This document shows positions 25,714 through 33,776 of a DNA stretch of 64,000 nucleotides, piece after piece. Numbering within the stretch: position 1 is the first letter of the stretch; each line of letters opens with the position of its first letter. Position numbers and translations under genes: made by a program. The stretch is from Streptomyces sp. 1222.5. GTDB taxonomy: Bacteria > Actinomycetota > Actinomycetes > Streptomycetales > Streptomycetaceae. Location: the NCBI RefSeq assembly GCF_900105245.1, contig NZ_FNSZ01000001.1, positions 6,570,001 to 6,634,000 of the forward strand, given 5' to 3'. The notes below the pieces were generated by a model. The model was not told the origin of the DNA. It saw nothing but the letters and a program-made list of their open reading frames with translations, and did no database searches.

Positions 25714-26439
25714 TCAGTCCACGGCCGTCACCAGGACCGCCACCGTGGGCCGGCCCTCCAGCGCCTCCCGTACGGCCGCGCGGACCTGCCGGGCCACGTC
25801 CACGGTCCGGCGGTCCGCGGCCACCGCCAGCTCCACCCGGACATGCGGGTGCGGCAGTGCGGCCTCACCGGCACGCTCCTCCACATGGACCGCCCGGCCG
25901 AGCCCGCCCAGCGACCCCGTCAGGCCCGTCACCCCGGGCACGGCCAGCGCGGCGGCGGCCACCCGGGCCTCGTCCGGGTCGGTGACCTCACGGGCGGGCG
26001 CCGGACGCGGCGCGCGTACCGTCTCGCCCCTGTCCCCGTCGGCCTCCAGCAGGTCCGTCACCCGCAGATCCACCTCCGTCACCGCGAGACCGAGCCGCTC
26101 GTGCGCGGCCGTGGCCAGTGCCAGCCGCAGCCGGGCGGCCACCGCCGGCAGCGGTTCGGCGGCCGTCGCCGCGAAATCCGCCGTCACCCGCAGCGCACCG
26201 GGCGCCAGCGCCCCCGGCGGAGGGGGCACGACGGGCTCCGGCGCCGCCTCGGGGTCGGCCGGCGCGATCCGCAGCGCGCCCAGCCGCACCCCGGGCACCT
26301 CGACCGCCACCACCCGCGCCAGCACCGCCCCGGCCGCGCCCTCCGCGAGCCACGCGCCGTCGCGCGGGCCGCCGAGCGGCAGCAGTCTGCCGAGTCCCAC
26401 CTGCTGCCGCACCGCCTGTGTCCACCAGTCCGCCGTCAT
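25714..26439 (-). CDS. Protein with two Asp23/Gls24-like modules, divergent member of the envelope cluster
   Basis: A 241-residue protein. Residues about 35-135 (VEVPGVRLGALRI, LRVTADFAATAAEPLPAVAARL, LAVTEVDLRVTDLL) and 150-241 (ARVAAAALAVPGVTGL, HVRVELAVAADRRTVDVARQ, VRAAVREALEGRP) each look like an Asp23-type alpha/beta module, joined by a proline-rich segment. No signal peptide or helix spans a membrane. It starts 85 bp from the divergent gls24-type operon. Start choice is uncertain: ATG 26439 has GGAGGA too close, and ATG 26457 lacks a clear site. Family call is by resemblance. Confidence 0.7.
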   Translation of the reverse strand: MTADWWTQAVRQQVGLGRLLPLGGPRDGAWLAEGAAGAVLARVVAVEVPGVRLGALRIAPADPEAAPEPVVPPPPGALAPGALRVTADFAATAAEPLPAVAARLRLALATAAHERLGLAVTEVDLRVTDLLEADGDRGETVRAPRPAPAREVTDPDEARVAAAALAVPGVTGLTGSLGGLGRAVHVEERAGEAALPHPHVRVELAVAADRRTVDVARQVRAAVREALEGRPTVAVLVTAVD

Positions 26440-26524
26440 TCCTCCAGCCTGCCCCATCCTGGGGCACAACGGGCGAACCTTGCATACGGTGGTCGAAGGA
26501 CGACGACCGGAGGGACGTACGGCG

Positions 26525-26998
26525 ATGACCGACATGACGACGAGCCCAGAGGACGGCCAGGAGCCGCAGGTGTCGACCCGCAAGGCCGTTCGGCGCGGCG
26601 GCGGCGATCCCGCTGCGCGCGGACGGACCACCATCGCCGACGGCGTCGTGGAGAAGATCGCCGGGCTGGCCGCCCGGGACGTCCTCGGCGTCCACACCAT
26701 GGGCAGTGGACTCGCCCGCACCTTCGGTGCCGTGCGCGACCGGGTGCCCGGCGGGGCCAAGTCCGTGACCCGGGGCGTGAAGGCCGAGGTCGGTGAGGTG
26801 CAGACCGCGCTGGACCTGGAGATCGTCGTGGACTACGGCGTCTCGATCACCGATGTCGCGAGCGTCGTGCGGGAGAACGTGATCGCCGCGGTGGAACGCA
26901 TGACCGGACTCGACGTGGTCGAGGTCAACATCGCGGTCGGCGACGTCAAGCTGCCCGATGAGGAGGAGGAGGAGCCCGAACCGCCCCGGATCCAGTGA
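26525..26998 (+). CDS. Asp23/Gls24 family envelope stress protein
   Basis: A 157-residue cytosolic protein of the alkaline-shock family. GRTTIADGVVEKIAGLAARDVLGVHTM opens the domain, followed by VQTALDLEIVVDYGVSITDVA, ENVIAAVERMTGLDVVEVNI and an acidic tail DEEEEEPEPP. A 25-residue gap carries TFGAVRDRVPGGAKSVTRG, the usual amphipathic insert. It heads a five-gene rightward operon with two smaller Asp23-like proteins and a membrane anchor, consistent with a membrane-tethered Asp23 layer as in Firmicutes. Role in Streptomyces unproven. Confidence 0.9.
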   Translation: MTDMTTSPEDGQEPQVSTRKAVRRGGGDPAARGRTTIADGVVEKIAGLAARDVLGVHTMGSGLARTFGAVRDRVPGGAKSVTRGVKAEVGEVQTALDLEIVVDYGVSITDVASVVRENVIAAVERMTGLDVVEVNIAVGDVKLPDEEEEEPEPPRIQ

Positions 26999-27045
26999 GA
27001 GTCACGCGTCCGGCACCGCACATCCCTTGACTCGAGGAGCGCTGC

Positions 27046-27240
27046 ATGAGCATGGCCGTGGCCGGCATGATCGCCGGGATGGCGCTGGGATTCGCCGGCT
27101 ATTTCGGGGGGTTCGGCGCCTTTCTGCTGGTGGCGGCCCTCGGTGCCGTCGGCTTCGTCGTGGGCCGGTTCGCCGAGGGCGACCTGGAACCGGGCGAGTT
27201 CTTCCGTATCCGCGGCGACCGGCGCGACCGGCGGCGGTGA
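27046..27240 (+). CDS. Small membrane protein of the Asp23 cluster (DUF2273-like)
   Basis: A 64-residue protein with two close hydrophobic segments (residues 3-23 and 25-43, GFAGYFGGFGAFLLVAALGA) and a charged C-terminus FRIRGDRRDRRR. Length, layout and position beside a gls24-type gene match DUF2273 proteins, which accompany Asp23 and AmaP in Firmicutes. CGAGGAG lies 7 nt upstream of the ATG. Four bp separate its stop from the next start. Confidence 0.8.
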   Translation: MSMAVAGMIAGMALGFAGYFGGFGAFLLVAALGAVGFVVGRFAEGDLEPGEFFRIRGDRRDRRR

Positions 27241-27244
27241 CCCG

Positions 27245-27619
27245 GTGAGCGCCGAGAGCGGCACGCTGCGACCCCCGTCGCCCCTCGTGCCGCCGGGCGA
27301 GCGCGGCGCCACCCGGATCGCCGACCGGGTGGTGGCGAAGATCGTCGCACAGGCCGCCCGCGAGGCGCTGCCGCCCCCGCCCAGGGAGGCGGCGGCCCCG
27401 CACGCCACCGTCGTCGTGCGGCACGGAACCGCCCGCGTCCGCGTCCACCTCGCGCTCGGCTACCCGTGCGACATCGGCGCCCGCTGCGCCGCCGTCCGCC
27501 GCCGGGTCACCGAACGGGTGGGCGGGCTGGCGGACCTGGAGGTGGCCGAGGTCGCCGTGCGGATCGAACGGCTGCACCTCCCCGCGGCCCCGGGCACGGT
27601 CGGCGGGAGGGCGCGATGA
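27245..27619 (+). CDS. Asp23/Gls24-like protein, short form
   Basis: A 124-residue protein. After a proline-rich start, GATRIADRVVAKIVAQAAREAL opens the module, and ATVVVRHGTARVRVHLALGYPCDIGA with VGGLADLEVAEVAVRIERL completes it. It lacks the long amphipathic insert of the first family member. GTG start at 27245; its TGA overlaps the ATG of the next gene, so translation is coupled. Confidence 0.8.
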   Translation: MSAESGTLRPPSPLVPPGERGATRIADRVVAKIVAQAAREALPPPPREAAAPHATVVVRHGTARVRVHLALGYPCDIGARCAAVRRRVTERVGGLADLEVAEVAVRIERLHLPAAPGTVGGRAR

Positions 27620-28230
27620 GCGAGCCAGGGGCCACCCCGGCCCTCGACGGGGACACCGCCGTCGAGGAGCCCGAGGCCACGCCCGTGAGCAGCCGGCGCT
27701 TCTGGGCCCCGCGCCGGGTCCCCGCCGTCGTCGTCGCGCTGCTGCTGGCGGCGGCGTGCGCACTCCTCCTCTACGACGTCGTCGCCGTCCGCGCCGGACA
27801 CCCGGCGATGCGCTGGCGCCGCGCGCTGGCCCACCAGCTGGCCGAGCGGCAACTGGACGACATCTGGGTGCTGGTGGGCGCGGGCGTCGCCGCCGCCCTG
27901 GGCCTGTGGCTGATCGTCCTGGCCGTCACCCCCGGGCTGCGCGACCTGCTGCCCATGTGGCGCCCGCGCCCCGACGTCCGCGCCGCCCTCCGGCGCGACG
28001 CGGCGGCGCTCCTGCTGCGCGACCGGGCCCTGGAGGTGTCCGGGGTGCGCGCGGCACGGGTACGGATGCGCCGCCGGAAGGCCGACGTACGGGCCGTCGC
28101 CCACTTCCGCGAACTGGACGACGTACGCACCGATCTGGAGGCCTCGGTCACCGACACGATCCGGGGCCTCGGCCTGGCCCGGCCGCCCGCGCTGTCGGTG
28201 CGCGTGGCCCGGCCCGGACGGAAGGGATGA
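27616..28230 (+). CDS. Two-helix membrane protein with C-terminal Asp23-like domain (DUF6286 type)
   Basis: A 204-residue protein. Two membrane helices near residues 36-57 (VVVALLLAAACALLLYDVV) and 90-110 (LVGAGVAAALGLWLIVLAV) flank an external segment. The C-terminal 85 residues (DVRAALRRDAAALLLRDRALEV, VRMRRRKADVRAVAHF, ASVTDTIRGLGL) resemble a cytosolic Asp23 fold. The ATG overlaps the previous stop and its stop overlaps the next ATG, so it is tightly coupled. Confidence 0.75.
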   Translation: MSEPGATPALDGDTAVEEPEATPVSSRRFWAPRRVPAVVVALLLAAACALLLYDVVAVRAGHPAMRWRRALAHQLAERQLDDIWVLVGAGVAAALGLWLIVLAVTPGLRDLLPMWRPRPDVRAALRRDAAALLLRDRALEVSGVRAARVRMRRRKADVRAVAHFRELDDVRTDLEASVTDTIRGLGLARPPALSVRVARPGRKG

Positions 28231-28817
28231 GGACGATGCGCATCGGTCGCGTCCACCGGGTGCTGCTCGCGCTCGTGGGCCTGCTGCTCCTCGCGGGCGG
28301 CGGTTCGGTCATGGCCGTCGGCCTGGGCGTACGGCCGCCCTTCCGGTGGCTCCACACCGGCCCGCACGACGTCCTGCTCAGCAAGGCCGAGCGCACCCAC
28401 TGGCGGGGCACCGGCTGGTGGTGGCCGGTGGTCATCGCCGCCCTGGCCGTCCTGCTGCTGCTCGCCCTGTGGTGGCTGCTGGCGGCCCTGCGCCGGCGCC
28501 GGCCGGCCGAGATCCCGGTCGACACCGGGGACGGCGAGGGCGCGGTACTCCTCGGCGGCGCCCTGGAGTCGGCGCTCACCCAGGACGCGGCCCGGCAGGA
28601 GGGGGTGGCCCGGGCCCGGATCCTCCTGCGGGGCCGTCGGGGCGCCCCGACGGCCAGGGCCTGGCTGCAACTGGAACCGGACGTGGATCCGGCGCCGGCC
28701 CTGGCCGACTTCACCCGTCAGGCCCTGGCGCACGCACGCGAGTCGGCGGGTCTCGCGTCGCTCCCCGCCGAGGTACGGCTGGGAGCGGTCGGGCACCGCG
28801 CGGAGCGGGTCACCTGA
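28227..28817 (+). CDS. AmaP-like membrane anchor for Asp23 proteins
   Basis: A 196-residue protein with a first helix at residues 12-33 (LLALVGLLLLAGGGSVMAVG), an external tryptophan-rich loop, a second helix near 66-88 (VVIAALAVLLLLALWWLLAAL), and a cytosolic domain with ARARILLRGRRGAPTARAWLQLE that resembles the AmaP tail. Last gene of the operon; ATG 28227 overlaps the previous stop as ATGA, with a second ATG at 28236. In staphylococci AmaP recruits Asp23 to the membrane; the same role is inferred. Confidence 0.78.
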   Translation: MRTMRIGRVHRVLLALVGLLLLAGGGSVMAVGLGVRPPFRWLHTGPHDVLLSKAERTHWRGTGWWWPVVIAALAVLLLLALWWLLAALRRRRPAEIPVDTGDGEGAVLLGGALESALTQDAARQEGVARARILLRGRRGAPTARAWLQLEPDVDPAPALADFTRQALAHARESAGLASLPAEVRLGAVGHRAERVT

Positions 28818-28830
28818 GGGCCGCCCTCAG
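28814..28830. terminator. Convergent hairpin containing both stop codons
   Basis: CTGAGGG-CCG-CCCTCAG is a perfect 7+3+7 inverted repeat. It contains the TGA of the AmaP-like gene (28815-28817) and the complement of the TGA of the leftward SDR (28827-28829). Confidence 0.65.
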
Positions 28831-29582
28831 AATCCGTGCCGCATGCCCCCGTCCACCGGCAGCATGATCCCGGTCAGGTAGGAGGCCGCAGGCGACAGCA
28901 GGAACGCCGCCGCCTTCCCGAACTCCTCCGGAGTCCCGTACCTGCGCAGCGGGATCCGGGACTCGTTCGCGGCCCGGGTCGCCTCCGGGTCGGCGGACAG
29001 TCCGTCCAGCTCGCGCACGCGATCGGTGTCGATGCGCGCCGGCAGCAGTCCCACCACCCGGATGCCGCGCGGCCCCAGCTCGTCCGCCAGGGACTTGGCG
29101 AACCCGGCGAGCCCGGGGCGCAGCCCGTTGGAGATGGTCAGCGCCGGGATCGGCTCGTGCACCGACCCCGACAGCACGAACCCGATGACCCCGCCCTCCT
29201 CGAGCTCGGCCGCCGCCGCGCGGGCCAGCCGGACCGCACCGAGGAACACCGACTCGAACGCGTTCCGCCACTGTTCGTCGGTGTTGTCGGCGAGGAACCC
29301 GGGCGGCGGGCCGCCCACGCTCACCAGCACCCCGTGGAAGCCGCCGAAGTGCTCGCGGGCGGCCGCGATCAGCCGCTCGGGAGCCTGCTCGTCGGCGTTG
29401 TCCACGGCCACACCGACCGCGTTCGGGCCCAGTTCGGCGGCGGCGTCGGCGACCCGCTTCTCGTCGCGGCCGGTGATCACCACCTTCGCCCCGTCGGCGA
29501 CGAGCTCCCGCGCGGCGGCGTTGCCCAGCCCGCGGGTTGCTCCGGTGACGACGTACACCCGGTCCTTCAGTCCAAGATCCAT
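28827..29582 (-). CDS. Atypical short-chain dehydrogenase/reductase lacking the YxxxK motif
   Basis: A 251-residue Rossmann-fold protein: VVTGATRGLGNAAAREL for cofactor binding, an SVGGPPPG segment where NNAG is usual, catalytic-region LSGSVHEP, and a C-terminal YLTGIMLPVDGGMRHG. Where YxxxK is expected it reads TISNGLRPGLAGF, so the catalytic tyrosine is absent and lysine appears as arginine. It may not be a classical dehydrogenase. It starts 5 bp after the GH15 stop and its ribosome site overlaps that stop, so the two are co-expressed. Confidence 0.85.
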   Translation of the reverse strand: MDLGLKDRVYVVTGATRGLGNAAARELVADGAKVVITGRDEKRVADAAAELGPNAVGVAVDNADEQAPERLIAAAREHFGGFHGVLVSVGGPPPGFLADNTDEQWRNAFESVFLGAVRLARAAAAELEEGGVIGFVLSGSVHEPIPALTISNGLRPGLAGFAKSLADELGPRGIRVVGLLPARIDTDRVRELDGLSADPEATRAANESRIPLRRYGTPEEFGKAAAFLLSPAASYLTGIMLPVDGGMRHGF

Positions 29583-29587
29583 AGCCC

Positions 29588-31372
29588 CTATCCTGCCTCC
29601 TCGTCCCCGAACAGCGTGAGGGCGGTGTTCACCAGACCGACGTGACTGAAGGCCTGGGGGAAGTTGCCGAGCTGACGGCGGTGCACGGGGTCGTACTCCT
29701 CGGCGAGCAGACCCACGTCGTTGCACAGGCCCACCAGCCGCTCGAACAGCTCCCGGGCCTCCTCGGTCCTGCCGGTCATGTGCAGCGCGTCGGCCAGCCA
29801 GAACGAGCAGACGAGGAAGGCGCCCTCGCCGCTCGGCAGGCCGTCGACGACGGAGTCCTCGGTGGCGTAGCGGCGCAGGAAGCCGTGGTGGCCCAGGTCG
29901 TCCCGGATGGCGTCGACCGTGCCCACGACCCGCGGGTCGTCGGGCGGCAGGAATCCGACGCGCGGGAGAAGCAGCAGCGCGGCGTCGAGTTCGCGGGAGC
30001 CGTAGGTCTGGGTGAAGGTGTTGCGCTCGCGGTCGAAGCCCTTCTCGCAGACCTCCCGGTGCACCTCGTCGCGCAGTCGGCGCCAGCCCTCCAGATCGCC
30101 CTCCAGCTCGTCGTACCGCTCCAGGGTCCGCACGGCCCGGTCGGCGGCCACCCACACCATGATCTTGGAGTGCACGAACTGCTGCCTGCCGCCGCGTACC
30201 TCCCACAGGCCCTCGTCCGGCTGCCGCCAGGCGGACTCGAGAAACTGCATCAGGGAGCGCTGTATGGCCCACATGTGCGGCCGGGTCGGCAGCCCCGCGG
30301 CGCGGGCGAGGAACAGCGAGTCCATCACCTCGCCGTAGACGTCGAGCTGGAGCTGGTCGACGGCGCCGTTGCCGGTCCGTACCGGTGTGGACCCGGCGAA
30401 GCCGGGGAGCCACGGCAGTTCGGTCTCCGGCAGCCGGCGCTCGCCCGCGACGCCGTACATGATCTGGAGGTCGGCCGGATCGCCCGCGACCGCGCGCAGC
30501 AGCCAGTTGCGCCAGGCCTCGGCCTCCTGGCGGTAGCCCGCGGCGAGCAGCGCGCCCAGGGTGAGCGTGGAGTCGCGCAGCCAGCAGTACCGGTAGTCCC
30601 AGTTGCGCACGCCACCGGGTTTCTCGGGCAGGGAGGTGGTCGCCGCGGCGATGATCCCGCCGGTCGGGGCGTAGGTGAGGGCCTTCAGGGTGAGCAGGGA
30701 GCGGACGACGACGTCCCGGTGCGGGCCGTCGTAGTCGCACTGCCGGGCCCATCGCCGCCAGTCGGCGACGCTGCTCTCCAGGGCCTCGTACGGGTCGATG
30801 AGCGGGGGACGGGGCTCGTGCGAGGGGTGCCAGGTGAGCACGAACGCGACCCGTTCGCCCTCGGCGACGGTGAACTCGGAGTGGGTGCCGTAGTCCTCGC
30901 CCCAGGTGTGGACGTCCGGCTCGGCGCGCAGCCACACCGAGTCGGGGCCCGCGACGGCCACCCGGTGGCCGTCCGAGCGGCGCACCCACGGCGTGATGGA
31001 GCCGTGGTCGAAGCGCAGGCGCAGCGTGCTGCGGACGGTGACGCGGCCGCTGACCCCTTCCACGATGCGGACGACGTCGGGGGCGTGCTCGCGTTGCGGC
31101 ATCAGGTCGGTGACGCGGACCGTGCCGTCCCCGGTCTCCCACTCGGTGTCGAGCACCAGGGTGTCGGAGCGGTAGGCGCGGCAGCTGCAGGTGTCCGCGC
31201 CCTCCGGTGCGATCCGCCAGTGGCCGTGGTCCTCGTCGCCCAGCAGTCTGGCGAAGCAGGAGCCGGAGTCGAAGCGGGGCAGGCAGAGCCAGTCGATCGA
31301 GCCGTCCTTGCCGACCAGGGCCGCCGTCTGCTTGTCACCGATGAGGGCGTAGTCCTCGATGCGCGGTGTCAC
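29588..31372 (-). CDS. Glycoside hydrolase family 15 (glucoamylase/trehalase type)
   Basis: A 594-residue cytosolic enzyme without signal peptide. The N-terminal beta-sandwich opens RIEDYALIGDKQTAALVG and SIDWLCLPRFDSGSCFA. The (alpha/alpha)6 barrel has the hallmark NWDYRYCWLRDSTLTLGAL, a first catalytic glutamate region LWEVRGGRQQFVHSK and a second in SGEGAFLVCSFWLADAL. Actinobacterial members of this layout include acid trehalases and alpha-glucosidases. GTG 31372 was chosen because the conserved N-terminus begins there, although the frame stays open far upstream. Confidence 0.93.
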   Translation of the reverse strand: MTPRIEDYALIGDKQTAALVGKDGSIDWLCLPRFDSGSCFARLLGDEDHGHWRIAPEGADTCSCRAYRSDTLVLDTEWETGDGTVRVTDLMPQREHAPDVVRIVEGVSGRVTVRSTLRLRFDHGSITPWVRRSDGHRVAVAGPDSVWLRAEPDVHTWGEDYGTHSEFTVAEGERVAFVLTWHPSHEPRPPLIDPYEALESSVADWRRWARQCDYDGPHRDVVVRSLLTLKALTYAPTGGIIAAATTSLPEKPGGVRNWDYRYCWLRDSTLTLGALLAAGYRQEAEAWRNWLLRAVAGDPADLQIMYGVAGERRLPETELPWLPGFAGSTPVRTGNGAVDQLQLDVYGEVMDSLFLARAAGLPTRPHMWAIQRSLMQFLESAWRQPDEGLWEVRGGRQQFVHSKIMVWVAADRAVRTLERYDELEGDLEGWRRLRDEVHREVCEKGFDRERNTFTQTYGSRELDAALLLLPRVGFLPPDDPRVVGTVDAIRDDLGHHGFLRRYATEDSVVDGLPSGEGAFLVCSFWLADALHMTGRTEEARELFERLVGLCNDVGLLAEEYDPVHRRQLGNFPQAFSHVGLVNTALTLFGDEEAG

Positions 31373-31467
31373 GCGTTCCGGCTTCCCGGCCTGCCGGGGG
31401 CCAATCAGGTGGTGCGCCGGGGGAGTGATCCGGACCCGGGGAGCCTGTGCGCCGTCCGCGGGACCGG

Positions 31468-32265
31468 TCAGACCGTGGCCGGTTCGCTCTCCTCGGGCTG
31501 CTCCTCGGCGGCGGCCTCCTCGCGGTCGCGGATCTCGCGCCGGACCAGGAACCACCAGCCGACCGGTACGGCGGCGGCGAACAGCCACCACTGGATCATG
31601 TACGCGTAGTTCAGCGGGGCGTCCTCGCTGCCCGGGTCGGAGATCTGCTCCGGGGACCCGTCCTTGGCCGCGGGTGCCGTCTGCTCCACGTAGCCGCCGA
31701 GCACGTCGGCGCCGAGCCGCCGTGCTTCTTCCGCACTGTTGATCAGCATGATCTGCCGGTCGGGGAGACCCGTGACGTTCTTGATCCCGCTCGCCGCGGT
31801 CGTCTCGTCGGACTTCAGCCGCCCGGTGACGGTGGTCCGGCCGGCCGGCGGGGCGGGGATCTTCGGGAAGTCGGTCTGCGCGCCGTTCGCGGGGATCCAG
31901 CCGCGGTTGACGAGGAGCACCTTGCCGTCCGTGAGCACGAACGGGGTGAGCACGTGGAAGCCGACCTCGCCGTCGGCGTTGGTCCGGCGCCGGACCACGA
32001 CCTCCCGGCCGGTGTCGAAGGTGCCGGTCGCGGTGACCGTTCGGTACTTCTCGGTGCGGGTGATCGAGTGCCCGGGGGAGGTCAGCCGCTCGACCGGAAC
32101 CGGGTCGGCGTGCAGCGCGGTGGAGACCAGGTCGTTGCGGGCGGTGCGCTCCTGGTACCGGTGCTCCTGCCAGAAGCCCAGTCTGATCATCGTCGGGATC
32201 AGCGCGATCGCCACGAGAGTGAGGATCACCCACTGGAGGGAGAACAGGAAGCGGTAGCGGTGCAC
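31468..32265 (-). CDS. SURF1-family cytochrome oxidase assembly protein
   Basis: A 265-residue membrane protein assisting heme-copper oxidase biogenesis. It has the Surf1 layout: N-terminal helix (FLFSLQWVILTLVAIALIPTM), LGFWQEHRYQERTARND, an extracellular beta domain with VLLVNRGWIP and YRTVTATGTFD, then a C-terminal helix in LNYAYMIQWWLFAAAVPVG followed by a charged tail. GTG 32265 has GGAGG about 12 nt upstream, so the start is reasonable but not certain. Confidence 0.92.
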   Translation of the reverse strand: MHRYRFLFSLQWVILTLVAIALIPTMIRLGFWQEHRYQERTARNDLVSTALHADPVPVERLTSPGHSITRTEKYRTVTATGTFDTGREVVVRRRTNADGEVGFHVLTPFVLTDGKVLLVNRGWIPANGAQTDFPKIPAPPAGRTTVTGRLKSDETTAASGIKNVTGLPDRQIMLINSAEEARRLGADVLGGYVEQTAPAAKDGSPEQISDPGSEDAPLNYAYMIQWWLFAAAVPVGWWFLVRREIRDREEAAAEEQPEESEPATV

Positions 32266-32314
32266 CCCACGACGGTACCTCCGGGCCGTGGGGTGCAATC
32301 GGGCGGGTACCGGG

Positions 32315-32548
32315 TCACACCCGGTCCACCACGCCCGCCTTTCCTTCCGCGCGGGCGCAATGGGCGCCGCAGTACCAGTGGCCCTCCACCTCGACGCCCT
32401 GCCCGATGATCTGCACCCGGCAGTGCTCGCAGAGGGGGGCCATGCGGTGGATCGCACAGGAGAAGCAGTCGAACACGTGCACAGCGCCCTGTGCGTGGAC
32501 CTCGAAGGTCATTCCGTAGTCATTGCCGCAAACTTCGCATGTCGCCAT
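32315..32548 (-). CDS. Small zinc-ribbon protein
   Basis: A 77-residue protein with nine cysteines and several histidines: CEVCG near the start, CFSCAIH, CEHCRVQI and HWYCGAHC. The pairs suggest two zinc sites in a rubredoxin- or LIM-like arrangement. The start is ATG 32548; no strong ribosome site is visible. It lies upstream of SURF1 in the same direction with a 49-bp gap. I recognise it as a typical streptomycete hypothetical but know no function. Confidence 0.85.
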   Translation of the reverse strand: MATCEVCGNDYGMTFEVHAQGAVHVFDCFSCAIHRMAPLCEHCRVQIIGQGVEVEGHWYCGAHCARAEGKAGVVDRV

Positions 32549-32669
32549 GCGCCACAGGGTGAGCCGTCGCCGACCCGCGGGCGAGCGGCCACCGGGTGAG
32601 TCGTACGCCAATCACCCATTCGTGCGATCACCTGCCCGTCCGGTCGGCCGTGTCCGCGCCCGTGCGCGG

Positions 32670-33659
32670 TCAGCCGTCGGCCGGCTCCACGTCCCTGAGG
32701 AGCTGGCCGAAGGCCGCCTCGTCCACGATCGGCGTGCCGAACTGCCGCGCCTTGACCGTCTTCGACGTGCCCGAGTCCGGGTCGTTGGTCACCAGCAGAC
32801 TCGTCAGGCGCGAGATGCTGGAGGCCACGTGCAGACCGCACTCGGTCGCCCGGTCCTCCAGCAGCTCCCGCTCCGTGGAGGTGTCGCCGGAGAACGCCAC
32901 CCGCATGCCCTGTCTGAGGCGTTTGCCGTCCTCGTACCGGCCGGGGTTGGGGTAGGGGCAGGCGGGCCGCTTCCGCGAAGGCCGCCAACCGCCCGCCCGG
33001 TGGCCGCCGTAGCCGCCGGAGGCCTGGCGGGGCACGGGACGGTCCGACCACTCCGTCAGCGGCCGGCACTCCAGCAGCGGCAGCCGTACGTCGCCCGCCG
33101 CCGCGGCCAGCAGGCTGGGCCGGAACGCCTCCGCCAGCACGCGCGCGTCGTCCAGCGCGTGGTGCGCCCGCTGCTGCACGACCCCGAAGTGCGCCGCGAG
33201 CGACTCCAGTTTGAAGTTGGGCAGCGGCAGGCCCAGCTCCTTCGACAGCGCGATGGTGCACAGCCGCTGCCGCACCGGGGCCTCCCGGCGCGCACGCGCG
33301 TACTCCCGGGCGATCATCTGCCAGTCGAAGACGGCGTTGTGCGCCACGAGCACCCGGCCGTCCAGCCGGGCGGCGAACTCCTCGGCGACGTCCGTGAACA
33401 GGGGTGCCCCTTCGAGCACGTCGCTCGTCAGGCCGTGTATCCACACGGGTCCCGGATCGCGCTCCGGGTTGACCAGCGTGTACCAGTGGTCCTCGACCTC
33501 GCCGCGCGCGTCCAGCCGGTAGACGGCCGCCGAGATGATCCGGTCGTCCCGGGCCAGGCCGGTGGTCTCCACGTCAACGACCGCGTATCCCTGGGGATAC
33601 GCGGCCGGCCACTGGGTGGGGGAGGACACTGCGGTCGCACGGTCTTCGAGCATGGTCAT
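32670..33659 (-). CDS. DEDDh 3-5 exonuclease with C-terminal BRCT domain
   Basis: A 329-residue DNA polymerase III epsilon-like protein. Exonuclease motifs are VVDVETTGL (Asp29, Glu31), LVAHNAVFDWQM and HHALDDARVLAEAF. A basic linker (WRPSRKRPACP) leads to a BRCT domain, RLRQGMRVAFSGDTSTERELL through SLLVTNDPDSGTSKTVKARQ. The exonuclease-BRCT pairing suggests DNA repair. Either ATG 33659 or 33653 may be used; a TATCCT -10 element placed 8 bp before 33653 allows a leaderless start there. Confidence 0.92.
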   Translation of the reverse strand: MTMLEDRATAVSSPTQWPAAYPQGYAVVDVETTGLARDDRIISAAVYRLDARGEVEDHWYTLVNPERDPGPVWIHGLTSDVLEGAPLFTDVAEEFAARLDGRVLVAHNAVFDWQMIAREYARARREAPVRQRLCTIALSKELGLPLPNFKLESLAAHFGVVQQRAHHALDDARVLAEAFRPSLLAAAAGDVRLPLLECRPLTEWSDRPVPRQASGGYGGHRAGGWRPSRKRPACPYPNPGRYEDGKRLRQGMRVAFSGDTSTERELLEDRATECGLHVASSISRLTSLLVTNDPDSGTSKTVKARQFGTPIVDEAAFGQLLRDVEPADG

Positions 33660-33776
33660 TGAGGATACGGGCCACGACCGACAGCGCCGTCCCTCAGGTG
33701 CCGCCCGGCGCTCCGGGATCCGCCCGCGCGGTCGGCCGCCGTACGCGCGTGCGTGCCCGCGGTCGCCCTCGCGCCG

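Noticed and set aside
29588..32233. GH15 extended upstream over SURF1
   Set aside because: The conserved N-terminus begins at GTG 31372, and the upstream part is an out-of-frame shadow of SURF1.
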